From the NCBI RefSeq assembly GCF_019334305.1, contig NZ_JAHWGH010000017.1, positions 186,001 to 250,000 of the forward strand: DNA of 64,000 nt. Reading direction: 5' to 3'. The position numbers and the translations under genes are program-made. The stretch is from Rossellomorea orangium (GTDB lineage Bacteria > Bacillota > Bacilli > Bacillales > Bacillaceae_B). The notes below the pieces were generated by a model, which did not search any database, had not been told where the DNA came from, and saw nothing but the letters and a program-made list of their open reading frames with translations. This document shows positions 24,316-34,728 of this stretch, in pieces; the first letter of the stretch is position 1; every line of letters starts with the position of its first letter.

Positions 24316-25575
24316 TCATTCTTGTAATCTGTCTATAAGGTCCTGCCATTCGTCATTTGAAGGATCCATTTTGATCAGGTGTTTATATACTTCTACTGCT
24401 TCACCCCTGAGTCCTTCTTCTACTAGAAATTGTCCGAACTCTAGTAAAAACTCTTGATGATTCTTAAAATAAGTATATGCAGTACGGTATTGTTTTAATG
24501 CATATTTATATTGTTCAAGCCCTTCATATGCCTTAGCAAGGTCCCAGTAAATCTGAGGCTCTTCTTCCCCTTCGACCGTCAGCATCTGCGCTATTTCCAT
24601 GACATCCTCAAACCGGTCCTGTGTAAAGAATAATTTATTGATGAGAAGGGCTGCTTCCACATAGCCGGGATCCAGAGCCAACGCTTCCCGCAGGAACGCT
24701 TCAGCTTCTTTTTCAAATCCAAGCTTCAAGGAAATCCTTCCACCGAACAGGTTCAACTCTTTGTTGAACTCATCCTGCTTTATTCCCTCTTGTACGACTT
24801 CCAGGCTTTCTTGCAGCATTTCTTCACGTTCATATGATTTCGCTAATAACAGATATACTGAATGATATTCCGGATCCAGCTCCTTAACGGAAACAAATTT
24901 TTCAATGGCCTTTTCGTAGTACCCTGCTTGAAAGGCCGTAAAAGCATAACCGAACAATGTATTGATTTCCAGATGGTCATCAAGTGCTTTTTCGTAATGT
25001 GTTAAGGCTTCTTCAAAAGCCCCGCCCACACTATATGCTTCAGCCAATCTTTGATGAACATTCGTCCCCCCGAGCTCGGTCGTCCCCTTCTGGATAAGGG
25101 ACTGATAATGTCTGATTGCTTCTAGGAATCTGCCTGTTTCAGCATATAATTCACCTAAACCGAAATCGATGACAGGCTCCTCGGGTAATAGCTTCTTGGC
25201 TTGGAGCAGCTTTTGTTCACTCACTTCAAACAACCCCTGCATCTGGTATAAGTCTGCCAAGAGAAGCAGCGCCCTTGGATAAACGGGATCTTCCTCATCC
25301 AATTCTGCAAGCGTCTCGATCGCTTCTTCTTCTTTGTCCATTTCCACCAGCAGTTCAGCCATTTCAACGAGAAGCTCTCCTTCACCGGGATAATACTGAA
25401 GCAGGTTCTCGTATAGTTCCTTAGCCTCTTCCAAAAATCCTAAATGGTGCAATTCTTCGGCCAGGCTGAATTTTTCTTCATGACTCCCGAACTTCAGCAC
25501 CTGACTGTATTGTTTCTTTGCTTCTTCTAAATTCCCTTCTTCCAAAGAAGATAACATTTGTTCAGCGTATGACAT
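24316..25575 (-). CDS. ypiA: Tetratricopeptide-repeat protein YpiA
   Basis: A 419-residue soluble protein composed almost entirely of helical TPR units, about eleven of them; typical pieces are GRFLEAIRHYQSLI, GGAFEEALTHYEKAL and AEAFLREALALDPGYVEAAL. TPR solenoids bind partner proteins; the partner is unknown. The ATG at MSYAEQML follows AAGGG. Position upstream of ypiB matches B. subtilis. In that species the gene lies just downstream of aroA; here a NagA-like gene is inserted between them. Confidence 0.9.
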   Translation of the reverse strand: MSYAEQMLSSLEEGNLEEAKKQYSQVLKFGSHEEKFSLAEELHHLGFLEEAKELYENLLQYYPGEGELLVEMAELLVEMDKEEEAIETLAELDEEDPVYPRALLLLADLYQMQGLFEVSEQKLLQAKKLLPEEPVIDFGLGELYAETGRFLEAIRHYQSLIQKGTTELGGTNVHQRLAEAYSVGGAFEEALTHYEKALDDHLEINTLFGYAFTAFQAGYYEKAIEKFVSVKELDPEYHSVYLLLAKSYEREEMLQESLEVVQEGIKQDEFNKELNLFGGRISLKLGFEKEAEAFLREALALDPGYVEAALLINKLFFTQDRFEDVMEIAQMLTVEGEEEPQIYWDLAKAYEGLEQYKYALKQYRTAYTYFKNHQEFLLEFGQFLVEEGLRGEAVEVYKHLIKMDPSNDEWQDLIDRLQE

Positions 25576-25610
25576 GGTCAATCCCTTTCTATAGAAAAAC
25601 TTGAGATCAT

Positions 25611-26510
25611 TTATGTAAAATATCCAGGTGTTTGAATGATCAATTCTTCGCCAGCACCAGGATAAAAATGACCCCTGCTATTTACATATTGGTATTTCCC
25701 CTTATTCATAGTACATTTTAGCACAAGCTGATCATAATGAAATGATAATGGCTCAGTACCTGTATCTCCTGGTTTCATATAGAGGTTATAACTTATTTCT
25801 CCACCAACCAAAAAATTTCCTCTAAGGGGATATATACCAATTTTTTTCAATATATTTAATTCCAGCGGAACTTTTAGAGGAATTTCATGAGGAATATGCG
25901 GAATCCCCTCGTTTTCCATCGATTGCTGCCATATTTTAAGATGCTTCATTTTGGTTTTAATGTCTATGTTTGTCGTAAAAAAAGGGACAAAAGTAATAGG
26001 GTAATCATATAGTAAGCCTTTGATCCACCCCCAGGGAATGTCTTTAAACTTCCCTGCATCATCCATTTCGATCCAGATGACAGGAACTCTATGACGTTTG
26101 CATGATCGGATAATATTAGGGGTAATCAGATTATCGGATATTCTTAAACCGATTGTGTAATCAAGGGGGCAGTTTATCATGGTGGCTTTCCTATTCTTTA
26201 ATTCTTTCAAAAATTCATACTCATACTTTATTGAGAAAGCCGTTAAAACCGTGGTACATCCTGTATTAATCAATTCGTTCAGATAATAGTTCTTGATCGA
26301 TGCAAAATCGTCGCTTCCTCCAGGGACTTCTAAATCACAGAAGACATGTCCGGGTGTCATCAGGAATGGCGAAATATCCATTTTCATATATCGATAATAA
26401 CGGAAACTATCCCTGATCGATGAAACTCTTCCGTCTTCAATCAAGAAAGAGGTCTGAGTAAGTTTTGTATCCTTAAGCCAATTCGCATTTTCAATGATAT
26501 ATGTGCTCAA
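25611..26510 (-). CDS. NagA-like amidohydrolase-fold protein lacking metal ligands
   Basis: A 299-residue protein that I cannot assign to a named family with certainty. The N-terminal layout (FLIEDGRVSSI, then TPGHVFCDLEVPGGSDDF, then NTGCTTVLTAFSI) parallels N-acetylglucosamine-6-phosphate deacetylase, where the middle run is D-L-H-V-H-G-G. Here both metal histidines are changed (DLEVPGG) and the later His motifs are not visible, so catalysis is doubtful. No signal peptide or membrane segment. It follows aroA and precedes ypiA, in the same direction, with a terminator between aroA and it. Confidence 0.6.
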   Translation of the reverse strand: MSTYIIENANWLKDTKLTQTSFLIEDGRVSSIRDSFRYYRYMKMDISPFLMTPGHVFCDLEVPGGSDDFASIKNYYLNELINTGCTTVLTAFSIKYEYEFLKELKNRKATMINCPLDYTIGLRISDNLITPNIIRSCKRHRVPVIWIEMDDAGKFKDIPWGWIKGLLYDYPITFVPFFTTNIDIKTKMKHLKIWQQSMENEGIPHIPHEIPLKVPLELNILKKIGIYPLRGNFLVGGEISYNLYMKPGDTGTEPLSFHYDQLVLKCTMNKGKYQYVNSRGHFYPGAGEELIIQTPGYFT

Positions 26511-26576
26511 TCCGTCATCACCCTCCTATATAGACAAGCTATGATGGGTTGGATGATTTCATGCGAGCATTACATA

Positions 26577-26616
26577 AAAAGAAAGAGGTGGATGGCACAT
26601 CTGTCCAACCACCTCT
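26577..26616 (-). terminator. Terminator of the aromatic operon (after aroA)
   Basis: Minus-strand AGAGGTGG pairs with CCACCTCT, extended by TGG/CCA, followed by TTCTTTTTATG. Confidence 0.8.
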
Positions 26617-26634
26617 AAATAGAAAACGAAAGGA

Positions 26635-27918
26635 TTATTTCCTCAACAATTGATTGATATGCTCAAAAAAGTTTGGATACGATATCTTCACTGCCTCCGC
26701 ATCTTCCAGTAACACGTCTGAGTCTGTAAGGAGGGAAGCCACGGCCAGAGTCATCCCGATCCGGTGATCTCCCCATGAATGGACTTCTCCTCCATGCAAT
26801 GGGGTCTTACCCTCAATGATCATCCCGTCATCCGTTCCTTGTATACTTGCCCCAAGCTTTCCGAGTTCTTTCACAACAGCATCAATTCTGTTGGTTTCCT
26901 TCACTTTTAATTCTTCTGCGTCCTTTATGACGGTCTTTCCTTTTGCTTGTGTGGCCAAAAGGGCGATGATAGGAATTTCATCGATCAATGACGGTATCAA
27001 GTCCCCTCCAATCTCAATTCCCGAAAGATCCGAATATTGAACAAGAATATCCCCTACCGGCTCCCCTTCCTTGGAGTGCTCCTCGATTTCAATGGATGCT
27101 CCCATTTTTTTCATGACTTCCACAATCCCAATCCGCGTTTCGTTAAGTCCGACATTCTTAAGTCTTACGCTGCTATCAGGGACAATGGCCGCGGCCACCA
27201 TAAAAAAGGCTGCGGAGGAAATATCTCCGGGGACACTGATTTTCGTCCCCTTTAATACTTGCCCTCCCTCGACTTTAATCGTATCTCCGTGTTTCTCGAT
27301 CTTCCCCCCAAATTCAATAATCATGTTTTCAGTATGATTACGTGTCTGCTCCGGCTCGATTATTTCTGTCACACCTTCTGCCTGCAGGCCAGCAAGTATG
27401 AGAGCTGATTTTACCTGTGCGCTGGCAACGGGCAATGCGTAATGAATCCCTTTCAAATTCCCTCCCCTGATGGACAATGGAGTGAAGTTGGCTTCAGAAC
27501 GGCCGTCAATTTGTGTTCCAAATAGCTTTAATGGCTCTGTGACCCTCTTCATTGGCCGTTTGGCAATCGAGGAATCACCTATCAGGACGGAGTGAAATGG
27601 CCTTCCTGCAAGAATCCCCATAATGAGACGGGTGGTCGTTCCCGAATTACCCGCATCCAGAATTTCTAGAGGCTCTTCGAGGTGGTCCCAGCCCTTACCA
27701 TGGACGATTACCGCTTCTTCCATGATCTCAATTTCAACACCTAATTTACGAAAGCAGGAAATGGTACTTAAACAATCCTCTCCCATCAGAAAGTTATGTA
27801 TGACCGTTTTCCCTTCTGCCACTGATCCAAACATGATGGATCGGTGGGAAATTGATTTGTCTCCCGGTACTTGAATCTCACCTATTAACCCACATTTTGG
27901 ATTGGACAATTTTTTCAT
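26635..27918 (-). CDS. aroA: 3-phosphoshikimate 1-carboxyvinyltransferase (EPSP synthase)
   Basis: Sixth step of the shikimate pathway: shikimate-3-phosphate plus PEP to EPSP. The 427-residue protein has the N-terminal [31 protein letters not shown] near 90 and, at 95 onward, the class II pattern, plus the C-terminal [15 protein letters not shown] and [14 protein letters not shown]. The ATG at [10 protein letters not shown] follows GAGGATGG. Last gene of aroC-aroB-aroH-hisC-tyrA-aroA (called aroE in the older B. subtilis naming). A terminator follows. Confidence 0.97.
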   Translation of the reverse strand: MKKLSNPKCGLIGEIQVPGDKSISHRSIMFGSVAEGKTVIHNFLMGEDCLSTISCFRKLGVEIEIMEEAVIVHGKGWDHLEEPLEILDAGNSGTTTRLIMGILAGRPFHSVLIGDSSIAKRPMKRVTEPLKLFGTQIDGRSEANFTPLSIRGGNLKGIHYALPVASAQVKSALILAGLQAEGVTEIIEPEQTRNHTENMIIEFGGKIEKHGDTIKVEGGQVLKGTKISVPGDISSAAFFMVAAAIVPDSSVRLKNVGLNETRIGIVEVMKKMGASIEIEEHSKEGEPVGDILVQYSDLSGIEIGGDLIPSLIDEIPIIALLATQAKGKTVIKDAEELKVKETNRIDAVVKELGKLGASIQGTDDGMIIEGKTPLHGGEVHSWGDHRIGMTLAVASLLTDSDVLLEDAEAVKISYPNFFEHINQLLRK

Positions 27919-27939
27919 CGTTACCATCCTCTTCACCCT

Positions 27940-29043
27940 CTATCCTAAGAATAATTCATAGTTTGTCTGCTTTTTCAAACAGTGTAATGCCCGCTCCCTA
28001 TCTGCCGATGTTTGAAAGCTGATCACCAAAACTCCATATATATCTTCTCTCGTTTCCATGATTCTGATATTCGTTAAACTTATTTTTTCCTGTGCCAGAT
28101 ATCCAGTCACTTCTGAAATTACCCCTGGATAATCAGGGACATCCACGAATAAATCGTAGAACGATGGAATGGCTCCTTTTTCCAAAATGGGGAGGTCATC
28201 CCGGAAGCTCTTTGCATCATTAAAGTAGTCATATATTCTTTGTGGGTCATTCGTTTCCACTATAGACGCAACTTTCTCCATCTCAAGCTTCCAATCTGCA
28301 AGGAGGGAAAGTAAGACCTCTCTGTTTTGCATGGTGATATCTTTCCACATTGTTGGGTTGGATGATGCAATCCGCGTAATATCACGAAAGCCTCCTGCTG
28401 CAAGCCTCCTCAAATAAGGATGAGAAGCGGAAGAAACCTTCGCCCGATGAACGAGGGAAGCCGCAATGATATGTGGAAAGTGACTGATTATGCCCGTCAA
28501 TTCATCATGTTCATCTGGCTCTACAATCAAAAATTTAGCATGCGTACCTTTCAGCCATTCTTGAAGCTCGCTCACGTTATTCTCGTTTGAACCTGAACCG
28601 GGAGTGAGCATATAGAAGGCATTTTCGAATAAAATTTCTTTCGCAGCTGCCACCCCACTCTTATGTGAACCTGCCATCGGGTGTCCTCCGATAAATTGAA
28701 TTCCCTTTCTGGTCAGCAATACCGATTTTTTCATGATCGGTTCCTTTGTACTGCCTGTATCTGTAATCAATACGTTTTCTTTCAAAGAAAACGTTCCAAA
28801 TTGCTCAATGATTGTTTCTGTCTGGAATACAGGGGTAGAGAGAATAATGAGATCCGCTTGCTCGGCAGCATGCTGTAAGGATAGAGCCATTTCATCGATG
28901 ATTCCTAAAGATCTACCCAACCTTACTTCTTTGTCATTTACATCATGACCAATAATCTTGGCATCTGGATGTTCTTTTTTTATACAGAGGGCAAGAGAGC
29001 CCCCAATCAACCCCATGCCTATAATCAGCACTGTTCCATTCAT
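27940..29043 (-). CDS. tyrA: Prephenate dehydrogenase with C-terminal ACT domain
   Basis: NAD-dependent oxidative decarboxylation of prephenate to hydroxyphenylpyruvate for tyrosine. The 367-residue protein has the Rossmann loop VLIIGMGLIGGSLAL at the N terminus, GGHPMAGSHKSGV (substrate binding) near 135 and SHFPHIIAASLV near 200. The C-terminal 75 residues (DVPDYPGVISEVTGYLAQ) form an ACT domain, so feedback control by an aromatic amino acid is likely. Lies between hisC and aroA. Confidence 0.96.
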   Translation of the reverse strand: MNGTVLIIGMGLIGGSLALCIKKEHPDAKIIGHDVNDKEVRLGRSLGIIDEMALSLQHAAEQADLIILSTPVFQTETIIEQFGTFSLKENVLITDTGSTKEPIMKKSVLLTRKGIQFIGGHPMAGSHKSGVAAAKEILFENAFYMLTPGSGSNENNVSELQEWLKGTHAKFLIVEPDEHDELTGIISHFPHIIAASLVHRAKVSSASHPYLRRLAAGGFRDITRIASSNPTMWKDITMQNREVLLSLLADWKLEMEKVASIVETNDPQRIYDYFNDAKSFRDDLPILEKGAIPSFYDLFVDVPDYPGVISEVTGYLAQEKISLTNIRIMETREDIYGVLVISFQTSADRERALHCLKKQTNYELFLG

Positions 29044-29065
29044 CGTTGTCCCTCCATTATTCTAT

Positions 29066-29102
29066 TAAAAAAGCCGGGATGGGGCTCATCCCCACCCGAC
29101 CT
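29066..29102 (-). terminator. Terminator between hisC and tyrA
   Basis: Minus-strand G+C-rich stem GGTCGGGTGGGG/CCCCATCCCGGC, loop ATGAG, then TTTTTTAAT. It should reduce transcription into tyrA-aroA, so these genes may be expressed at a lower level or from a second promoter. Confidence 0.85.
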
Positions 29103-29106
29103 TTTA

Positions 29107-30207
29107 TCATACACGCTTCTGAAGGGTAAGAAATTCCTTCATTTTATCTATGACTTCTTCATTTTGTTCATTGGATCCGACCGTCACCCTTACAGAATGA
29201 GGGAATCCCAGGGCTTCTCCTGACCGTACGATGTATCCCTTGCTCATCAAGTATTGAAACACTTCGTCCCCACTCACTCCGAAGTCAATCAATACGAAGT
29301 TTGCCTGTGATGGTACATAGTGAAGCCCCTCTTCCTCACAGAATCGGTAATATTGCTCCAGTCCTTTTCGGTTGTGATCCCTGCATTCATCAATAAACAC
29401 CTGATCCTCGATGGCCGCTGAAGCCGCTCCTTGTGCCAATGTATTATTGTTGAAAGGTTCTCGGATCGGCTCGAGTTTCCCTATAACCTCTTCACTCCCG
29501 ATACCGAATCCCACTCTGAATCCAGCTAATCCATATGCTTTCGAAAAAGTTCGTGTGATCAATAATTGAGGATAGGAGTTCAATAAATCCAATGAATCAT
29601 GATAATCCTCCGCCACCACGTACTCATAATAAGCCTCATCCAAAACGACGAGGACATGTGGAGGGACAGCATCCAAAAAGGAAATGAGTTCCCCGTTACG
29701 AATATATTCACCCGTTGGATTATTTGGAGAGCATAACCAGACGACAGCAGTGGTGTCATCAATCTCTTCAAGCATCTTTTCTAATTGATGCCTGCCAAAA
29801 GGATCCAGTGGAACCTCTCGGATTTCTGCTCCTTCTACAATGGCATTGTGCTTATATTGAGGAAATGTAGGGGTTGCCATCACAGTGCTTTTCCCTACGC
29901 CCAACAATGCCCTAGAAATGATTTCTATGACTTCATCGGATCCGTTCCCAAACAGCAACTGACCAGGTTCTACAGATAAGTGTCCTGCCACTTTAAGACG
30001 TAGTTCTTTTGCATAGCCGTCAGGATAGATAGCATGAGAAAGTGCATTCGTCTTCAGGAACGTTTCAACGTTCTTTGAGCAGCCAAATGGATTTTCATTC
30101 GAAGCAAGCTTCACGACTCTCTCAAGGTTGAATAACTCTTTCACATCATCCATCGTTTTTCCTGGCTGGTAGGCTTTTAAATTTTGAATCTGGGATTTCC
30201 ACTTCAT
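29107..30207 (-). CDS. hisC: Histidinol-phosphate / aromatic aminotransferase
   Basis: PLP enzyme that, in Bacillus, serves both histidine synthesis and transamination of aromatic keto acids. The 366-residue protein has VVKLASNENPFGCS near 30, LCSPNNPTGEYI near 160, VLDEAYYEYV and the PLP lysine in RTFSKAYGLAGFRVGFG near 220. Start ATG after AAAGGAAGTTAAAC. Its place between aroH and tyrA explains its second role; in B. subtilis six trp genes stand just upstream, but not here. Confidence 0.95.
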   Translation of the reverse strand: MKWKSQIQNLKAYQPGKTMDDVKELFNLERVVKLASNENPFGCSKNVETFLKTNALSHAIYPDGYAKELRLKVAGHLSVEPGQLLFGNGSDEVIEIISRALLGVGKSTVMATPTFPQYKHNAIVEGAEIREVPLDPFGRHQLEKMLEEIDDTTAVVWLCSPNNPTGEYIRNGELISFLDAVPPHVLVVLDEAYYEYVVAEDYHDSLDLLNSYPQLLITRTFSKAYGLAGFRVGFGIGSEEVIGKLEPIREPFNNNTLAQGAASAAIEDQVFIDECRDHNRKGLEQYYRFCEEEGLHYVPSQANFVLIDFGVSGDEVFQYLMSKGYIVRSGEALGFPHSVRVTVGSNEQNEEVIDKMKEFLTLQKRV

Positions 30208-30242
30208 GTTTAACTTCCTTTCAGTCGTTTTCATTATGACGG

Positions 30243-30608
30243 CTAATCCTTTTTCAAGTCAGGACGGAGACTGACTGCATTTTTCATATAAATATGTTGG
30301 ACATCACGTTGAGGTGTCGAGGTATTATAATGAATCATCACCCTTATGCATAAAGGCAGTCCGTGGGGTACGTCCAACTCTTGCATGCACATGACAGGGA
30401 CATATTTCCAATCCTCAAACCCTCTTAATGCTTTAGCCGGAAATACGCTTGTCATGTCATTTGTTGCAGAAATAAAAACAGACGCGACTCCATCTGGCTT
30501 TATATCATTATGTAAAATCATTTCCTTTAAGAGACTTTCCGTTGAAAGGAGAATTTCCTTTTCTTCATCATAATCCGCTGTCGTTGCCCCTCGAATTCCC
30601 CTGATCAT
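30243..30608 (-). CDS. aroH: Chorismate mutase, AroH class
   Basis: Converts chorismate to prephenate. The 121-residue monofunctional enzyme of the pseudo-alpha/beta-barrel (AroH) type shows IRGIRGATTADYDEE with the catalytic Arg near 7, FISATNDMTSVFPAKALR near 60 and LCIRVMIHYNT (substrate Arg near 88). SD AAAGGGAGAG. Followed directly by hisC (about 35 bases), with no trp genes between them. Confidence 0.95.
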   Translation of the reverse strand: MIRGIRGATTADYDEEKEILLSTESLLKEMILHNDIKPDGVASVFISATNDMTSVFPAKALRGFEDWKYVPVMCMQELDVPHGLPLCIRVMIHYNTSTPQRDVQHIYMKNAVSLRPDLKKD

Positions 30609-30656
30609 TCTTCCACTCTCCCTTTTCTCTCTATTTTCAATCCATTTCGGGTGGAT

Positions 30657-31739
30657 TTACAACCGTCGAATGAAATCATCCGAAAGCCTTAATTCCTCTT
30701 CCTCGATATCTGCCATCAAAGGCTCACCTATATTCTTCAATAGTACGAAAAAAGGTTTGCCGTTAAGGGATTTTTTATCACGCTTCATCCCTTCGAATAA
30801 TGTGTCAAAGCTCATGCTTGATGGAATCGTTAAATTGTAACCAAGTGACTTGACCCAGTGGATGAAGGAATCCAAATCAAACGCTAGACCAGCGTGCCTT
30901 TTACTTAGATGTAAAGCGAAAATCATCCCGATCATGACCGATTCACCATGGGTCCGATTTCCATATCCGCTTGCACTTTCCACCGCATGACCATACGTAT
31001 GGCCGAAATTCAGGAAAGCACGGATATTGGACTCCCTTTCATCCTTGGATACAATCTTACCCTTGACCTCAATGCCCCTCACCAGGCAATCTGTCAGGAA
31101 TTCCTCATTGAGATCCTCAGCAGATTTGAAGTAATACATGATCTCGTTTAAAAACCGTAGGTCCGATAAAAAAGCATGCTTGATCACTTCGGCAAAACCG
31201 GACAACACTTCGGTTTTCGGTAAACTGGAGAAATATCTTAAATCAAAGAATACACCTTCCGGCTGATAAAAATGCCCTACCATATTCTTTCCGAGGGGAT
31301 GATTAATGGCCACTTTCCCTCCGACTGCACTGTCATGGGCGAGAATCGTAGTAGGTACGCCGATGAAAGGAATCCCCCTCATATAAGAAGATGCGACGAA
31401 GCCTGCAAGATCCCCTATGGCACCACCACCGAAAGCTACAACGAGAGACTTACGATCCACTTGATGCTTGAGACCATGGGTAATCGCCTCTTCATATGTA
31501 TGAAAGCTTTTTGCCCTTTCCCCTTTTGGCGCCAGGTAAGTGGTTACGTCGAAGGACCGTTCCAACACCTCTTTGAAGGAACTTCCGTGAAGCTTGTATA
31601 CCTCTTCATCGGCAATGATCCAGATCTTCGATACGTCAGGAAAGGACTCCTTAATAAACGAAACCATTTCATCCGTCATCCCCACTCCAATCTTCACTTC
31701 ATATGTTTTAGAAGCAGTTTGAATGGTTACCTGTTTCAT
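30657..31739 (-). CDS. aroB: 3-dehydroquinate synthase
   Basis: Second shikimate step, NAD- and Zn-dependent cyclisation of DAHP. The 360-residue protein has DVTTYLAPKGERAKS-type substrate loop near 75, FGGGAIGDLAGFVA near 105, PTTILAHDSAVGGKVAIN near 130 and the metal histidine NFGHTYGHAVE near 245-250. The ATG at MKQVTIQT overlaps the aroC tail and follows AAAGGAG. Same order as B. subtilis (aroC-aroB-aroH). Confidence 0.96.
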   Translation of the reverse strand: MKQVTIQTASKTYEVKIGVGMTDEMVSFIKESFPDVSKIWIIADEEVYKLHGSSFKEVLERSFDVTTYLAPKGERAKSFHTYEEAITHGLKHQVDRKSLVVAFGGGAIGDLAGFVASSYMRGIPFIGVPTTILAHDSAVGGKVAINHPLGKNMVGHFYQPEGVFFDLRYFSSLPKTEVLSGFAEVIKHAFLSDLRFLNEIMYYFKSAEDLNEEFLTDCLVRGIEVKGKIVSKDERESNIRAFLNFGHTYGHAVESASGYGNRTHGESVMIGMIFALHLSKRHAGLAFDLDSFIHWVKSLGYNLTIPSSMSFDTLFEGMKRDKKSLNGKPFFVLLKNIGEPLMADIEEEELRLSDDFIRRL

Positions 31740-31743
31740 CTTA

Positions 31744-32916
31744 TTAGTACTCCTTTGACTCTTGACGTTGTCTTGAAATATCTTGACGAAGCCTCTCAAA
31801 CTGATCACTGTTGAATTGTTCCACAAGTGCAGAAGCAAGTTCCCAAGCGACAACAGCTTCCGCTACCACACTTGCCGCCGGTACAGCGCAGCTGTCCGAT
31901 CTCTCAATGCTTGCCTTGAATGGTTCTTTCGTTTCGATATCCACACTTTGTAACGGCTTGTACAATGTAGGGATCGGCTTCATGACTCCTTTGACAGAGA
32001 TCGGCATACCCGTTGTCATTCCGCCTTCAAACCCGCCTAACCGATTCGTTTTTCGGAAGTAACCTTCATCTTCACTCCATGATATTTCATCGTGGACTTC
32101 ACTTCCGGGTTTTCTGGCCATTTCAAACCCTAACCCGAATTCGACTCCTTTAAAAGCATTGATGCTCATGATAGCCATGGCGATTTTCGCATCGAGCTTA
32201 CGGTCGTAGTGAACATAGCTGCCTACTCCGGCCGGCATCCCTTCTACGATTACTTCGACAACTCCCCCAATGGAATCTCCATTTTTCTTCGCTTCATCGA
32301 TCAGGTTCATCATTTTCTTGGCTGCCTCTTCATCCAGGCAGCGGACAGGAGATCCTTCAGTGATTTCCTTTAATTCATTAACAGAATCATAATTCAGATT
32401 CTCAGCTTTGATTCCCCCGATTTCCAGAACATGACCGACAACTTCAATATCCAATAGTTTCAATAATTTCTTGGCAACAGCCCCTGCAGCCACTCTTACA
32501 GTCGTCTCCCTTGCAGAAGAGCGTTCAAGAACATTTCTCAAGTCTCTATGTCCGTATTTCATACCGCCGACGAGATCCGCGTGTCCCGGTCTTGGTCTTG
32601 AGATCTTTCTTTTCACCTCTTCTTCTCCACCTTCTTCAAGAGGTTCGATCCCCATCACCTTCGTCCAATGAGTCCAGTCTTTATTCTCTACAACCAGACC
32701 TAAAGGCGATCCAAGTGTATACCCGTGCCTCACCCCGCCAACGATGGATGCTTGATCCTTTTCAATCTGCATTCTACGTCCACGACCATAGCCCTTTTGC
32801 CTCCTGGCCAGGTTTTCATTTATGTCTTCTGCTTCCAGTGGCATTCCAGCTGGAAGCCCTTCAATGATCGTTGTTAACTGTGGTCCATGTGATTCTCCGG
32901 ATGTTAAGTATCTCAT
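31744..32916 (-). CDS. aroC: Chorismate synthase
   Basis: Last common aromatic step, FMN-dependent elimination from EPSP to chorismate. The 390-residue protein has the family signatures [11 protein letters not shown] at the N terminus, [20 protein letters not shown] near 110, [15 protein letters not shown] near 133 and the C-terminal [30 protein letters not shown]. First gene of the aromatic run; called aroF in older B. subtilis naming. Confidence 0.97.
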   Translation of the reverse strand: MRYLTSGESHGPQLTTIIEGLPAGMPLEAEDINENLARRQKGYGRGRRMQIEKDQASIVGGVRHGYTLGSPLGLVVENKDWTHWTKVMGIEPLEEGGEEEVKRKISRPRPGHADLVGGMKYGHRDLRNVLERSSARETTVRVAAGAVAKKLLKLLDIEVVGHVLEIGGIKAENLNYDSVNELKEITEGSPVRCLDEEAAKKMMNLIDEAKKNGDSIGGVVEVIVEGMPAGVGSYVHYDRKLDAKIAMAIMSINAFKGVEFGLGFEMARKPGSEVHDEISWSEDEGYFRKTNRLGGFEGGMTTGMPISVKGVMKPIPTLYKPLQSVDIETKEPFKASIERSDSCAVPAASVVAEAVVAWELASALVEQFNSDQFERLRQDISRQRQESKEY

Positions 32917-33256
32917 TTACTTTCCCCCTTCAACTCGCTAAAGAATTATGTACCAATATAACATAGATTTTATATTCATTCCTAGTCCTTATGTTTAAAA
33001 AATTTTCTAATATTCTATTTTCCTAAAAGAAACTCTTTTCTAACTTATACAAGCGAGCGATGGTTGAATTCTGCTCCAGGTGCTCCAATCAACTGGATAT
33101 GCATTACATTTTATCAGAATTAAATTATAGTTCCTTTTAGAGAAAAAGAAAGATAAAAAAAACGATGCAAATTCTGCAATGTAATTGAATTCTCTTCTTT
33201 ATGCTGTCAAAGGTGAAAGAAGTTATTCAAGATATGCAGATTGACATCGTCAAGGT
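32917..33256. other. 340-base gap between cheR and aroC, no gene seen
   Basis: A+T-rich region upstream of aroC. On the minus strand a TATAAT stands at about 33124-33129 without a clear -35, and would give a leader of about 200 bases before aroC; a second weaker TATATT is closer to the gene. The leader holds a modest inverted repeat (GTTGA/TCAAC around two GGAGC pieces). I see no open frame with an SD and no clear terminator for cheR-side transcription. Confidence 0.5.
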
Positions 33257-34096
<840 letters not shown>

Positions 34097-34125
34097 TTAA
34101 GGAAAAGTTAAACCCGGATCCATAG

Positions 34126-34155
34126 AAAAAAGCAAGCCGATATTAGTCGACTTGC
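34126..34155 (-). terminator. Terminator of ndk
   Basis: Minus-strand GCAAGTCG/CGGCTTGC (one G-U pair), 8-base loop, six T. Confidence 0.85.
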
Positions 34156-34179
34156 TTCTAAAATGGCAGGGTAAAAATA

Positions 34180-34626
34180 TTAGTATACCCACTCATTCAT
34201 TAACTTTGAATACTCCACTAGCTCTTCTTCTTTGAAGAACAAGCCAATTTCCCTTACAGCGCTTTCAGCAGAGTCAGATCCGTGGATAATATTCTTACCA
34301 ACCGTAAGACCGAAATCACCGCGGATTGTACCAAGTGCAGCATCCTTAGGATTCGTTGCCCCCATCATTCCACGAGCGGTCGTGATGACGTTTTCACCTT
34401 GCCAAACCATTGCAAATACAGGGCCGGATGTAATGAAGTCAACCAATTCCCCAAAGAATGGTCTTTCTTTGTGTTCGCCATAATGCTCTTCAGCAAGCTC
34501 GTTTGAAATGCTCATAAGCTTAGCGCCGACTAATTGAAAGCCCTTTTTTTCAAAACGTGATACGATATCACCGATTAACCCTCTTTGTACGCCGTCTGGC
34601 TTTACCATTAAAAATGTCTTTTCCAT
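34180..34626 (-). CDS. ndk: Nucleoside diphosphate kinase
   Basis: Balances NTP pools by ping-pong phosphate transfer. The 148-residue protein shows [17 protein letters not shown] at the start, KPFF-region [17 protein letters not shown] and the active-site histidine 115 in [13 protein letters not shown]. The ATG at MEKTFLMV follows AGGAGTGGGGAAG; earlier in-frame starts lack an SD. Downstream of hepT and upstream of cheR, as in B. subtilis. Confidence 0.97.
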   Translation of the reverse strand: MEKTFLMVKPDGVQRGLIGDIVSRFEKKGFQLVGAKLMSISNELAEEHYGEHKERPFFGELVDFITSGPVFAMVWQGENVITTARGMMGATNPKDAALGTIRGDFGLTVGKNIIHGSDSAESAVREIGLFFKEEELVEYSKLMNEWVY

Positions 34627-34728
34627 CTTCCCCACTCCTAAATATGTATGTATGGAATCCATAAGGACATCCCACGAAAATAGTAACACTGATTGGGGTT
34701 TTTGGCAACGTTTCCATTTTAAATTTTC

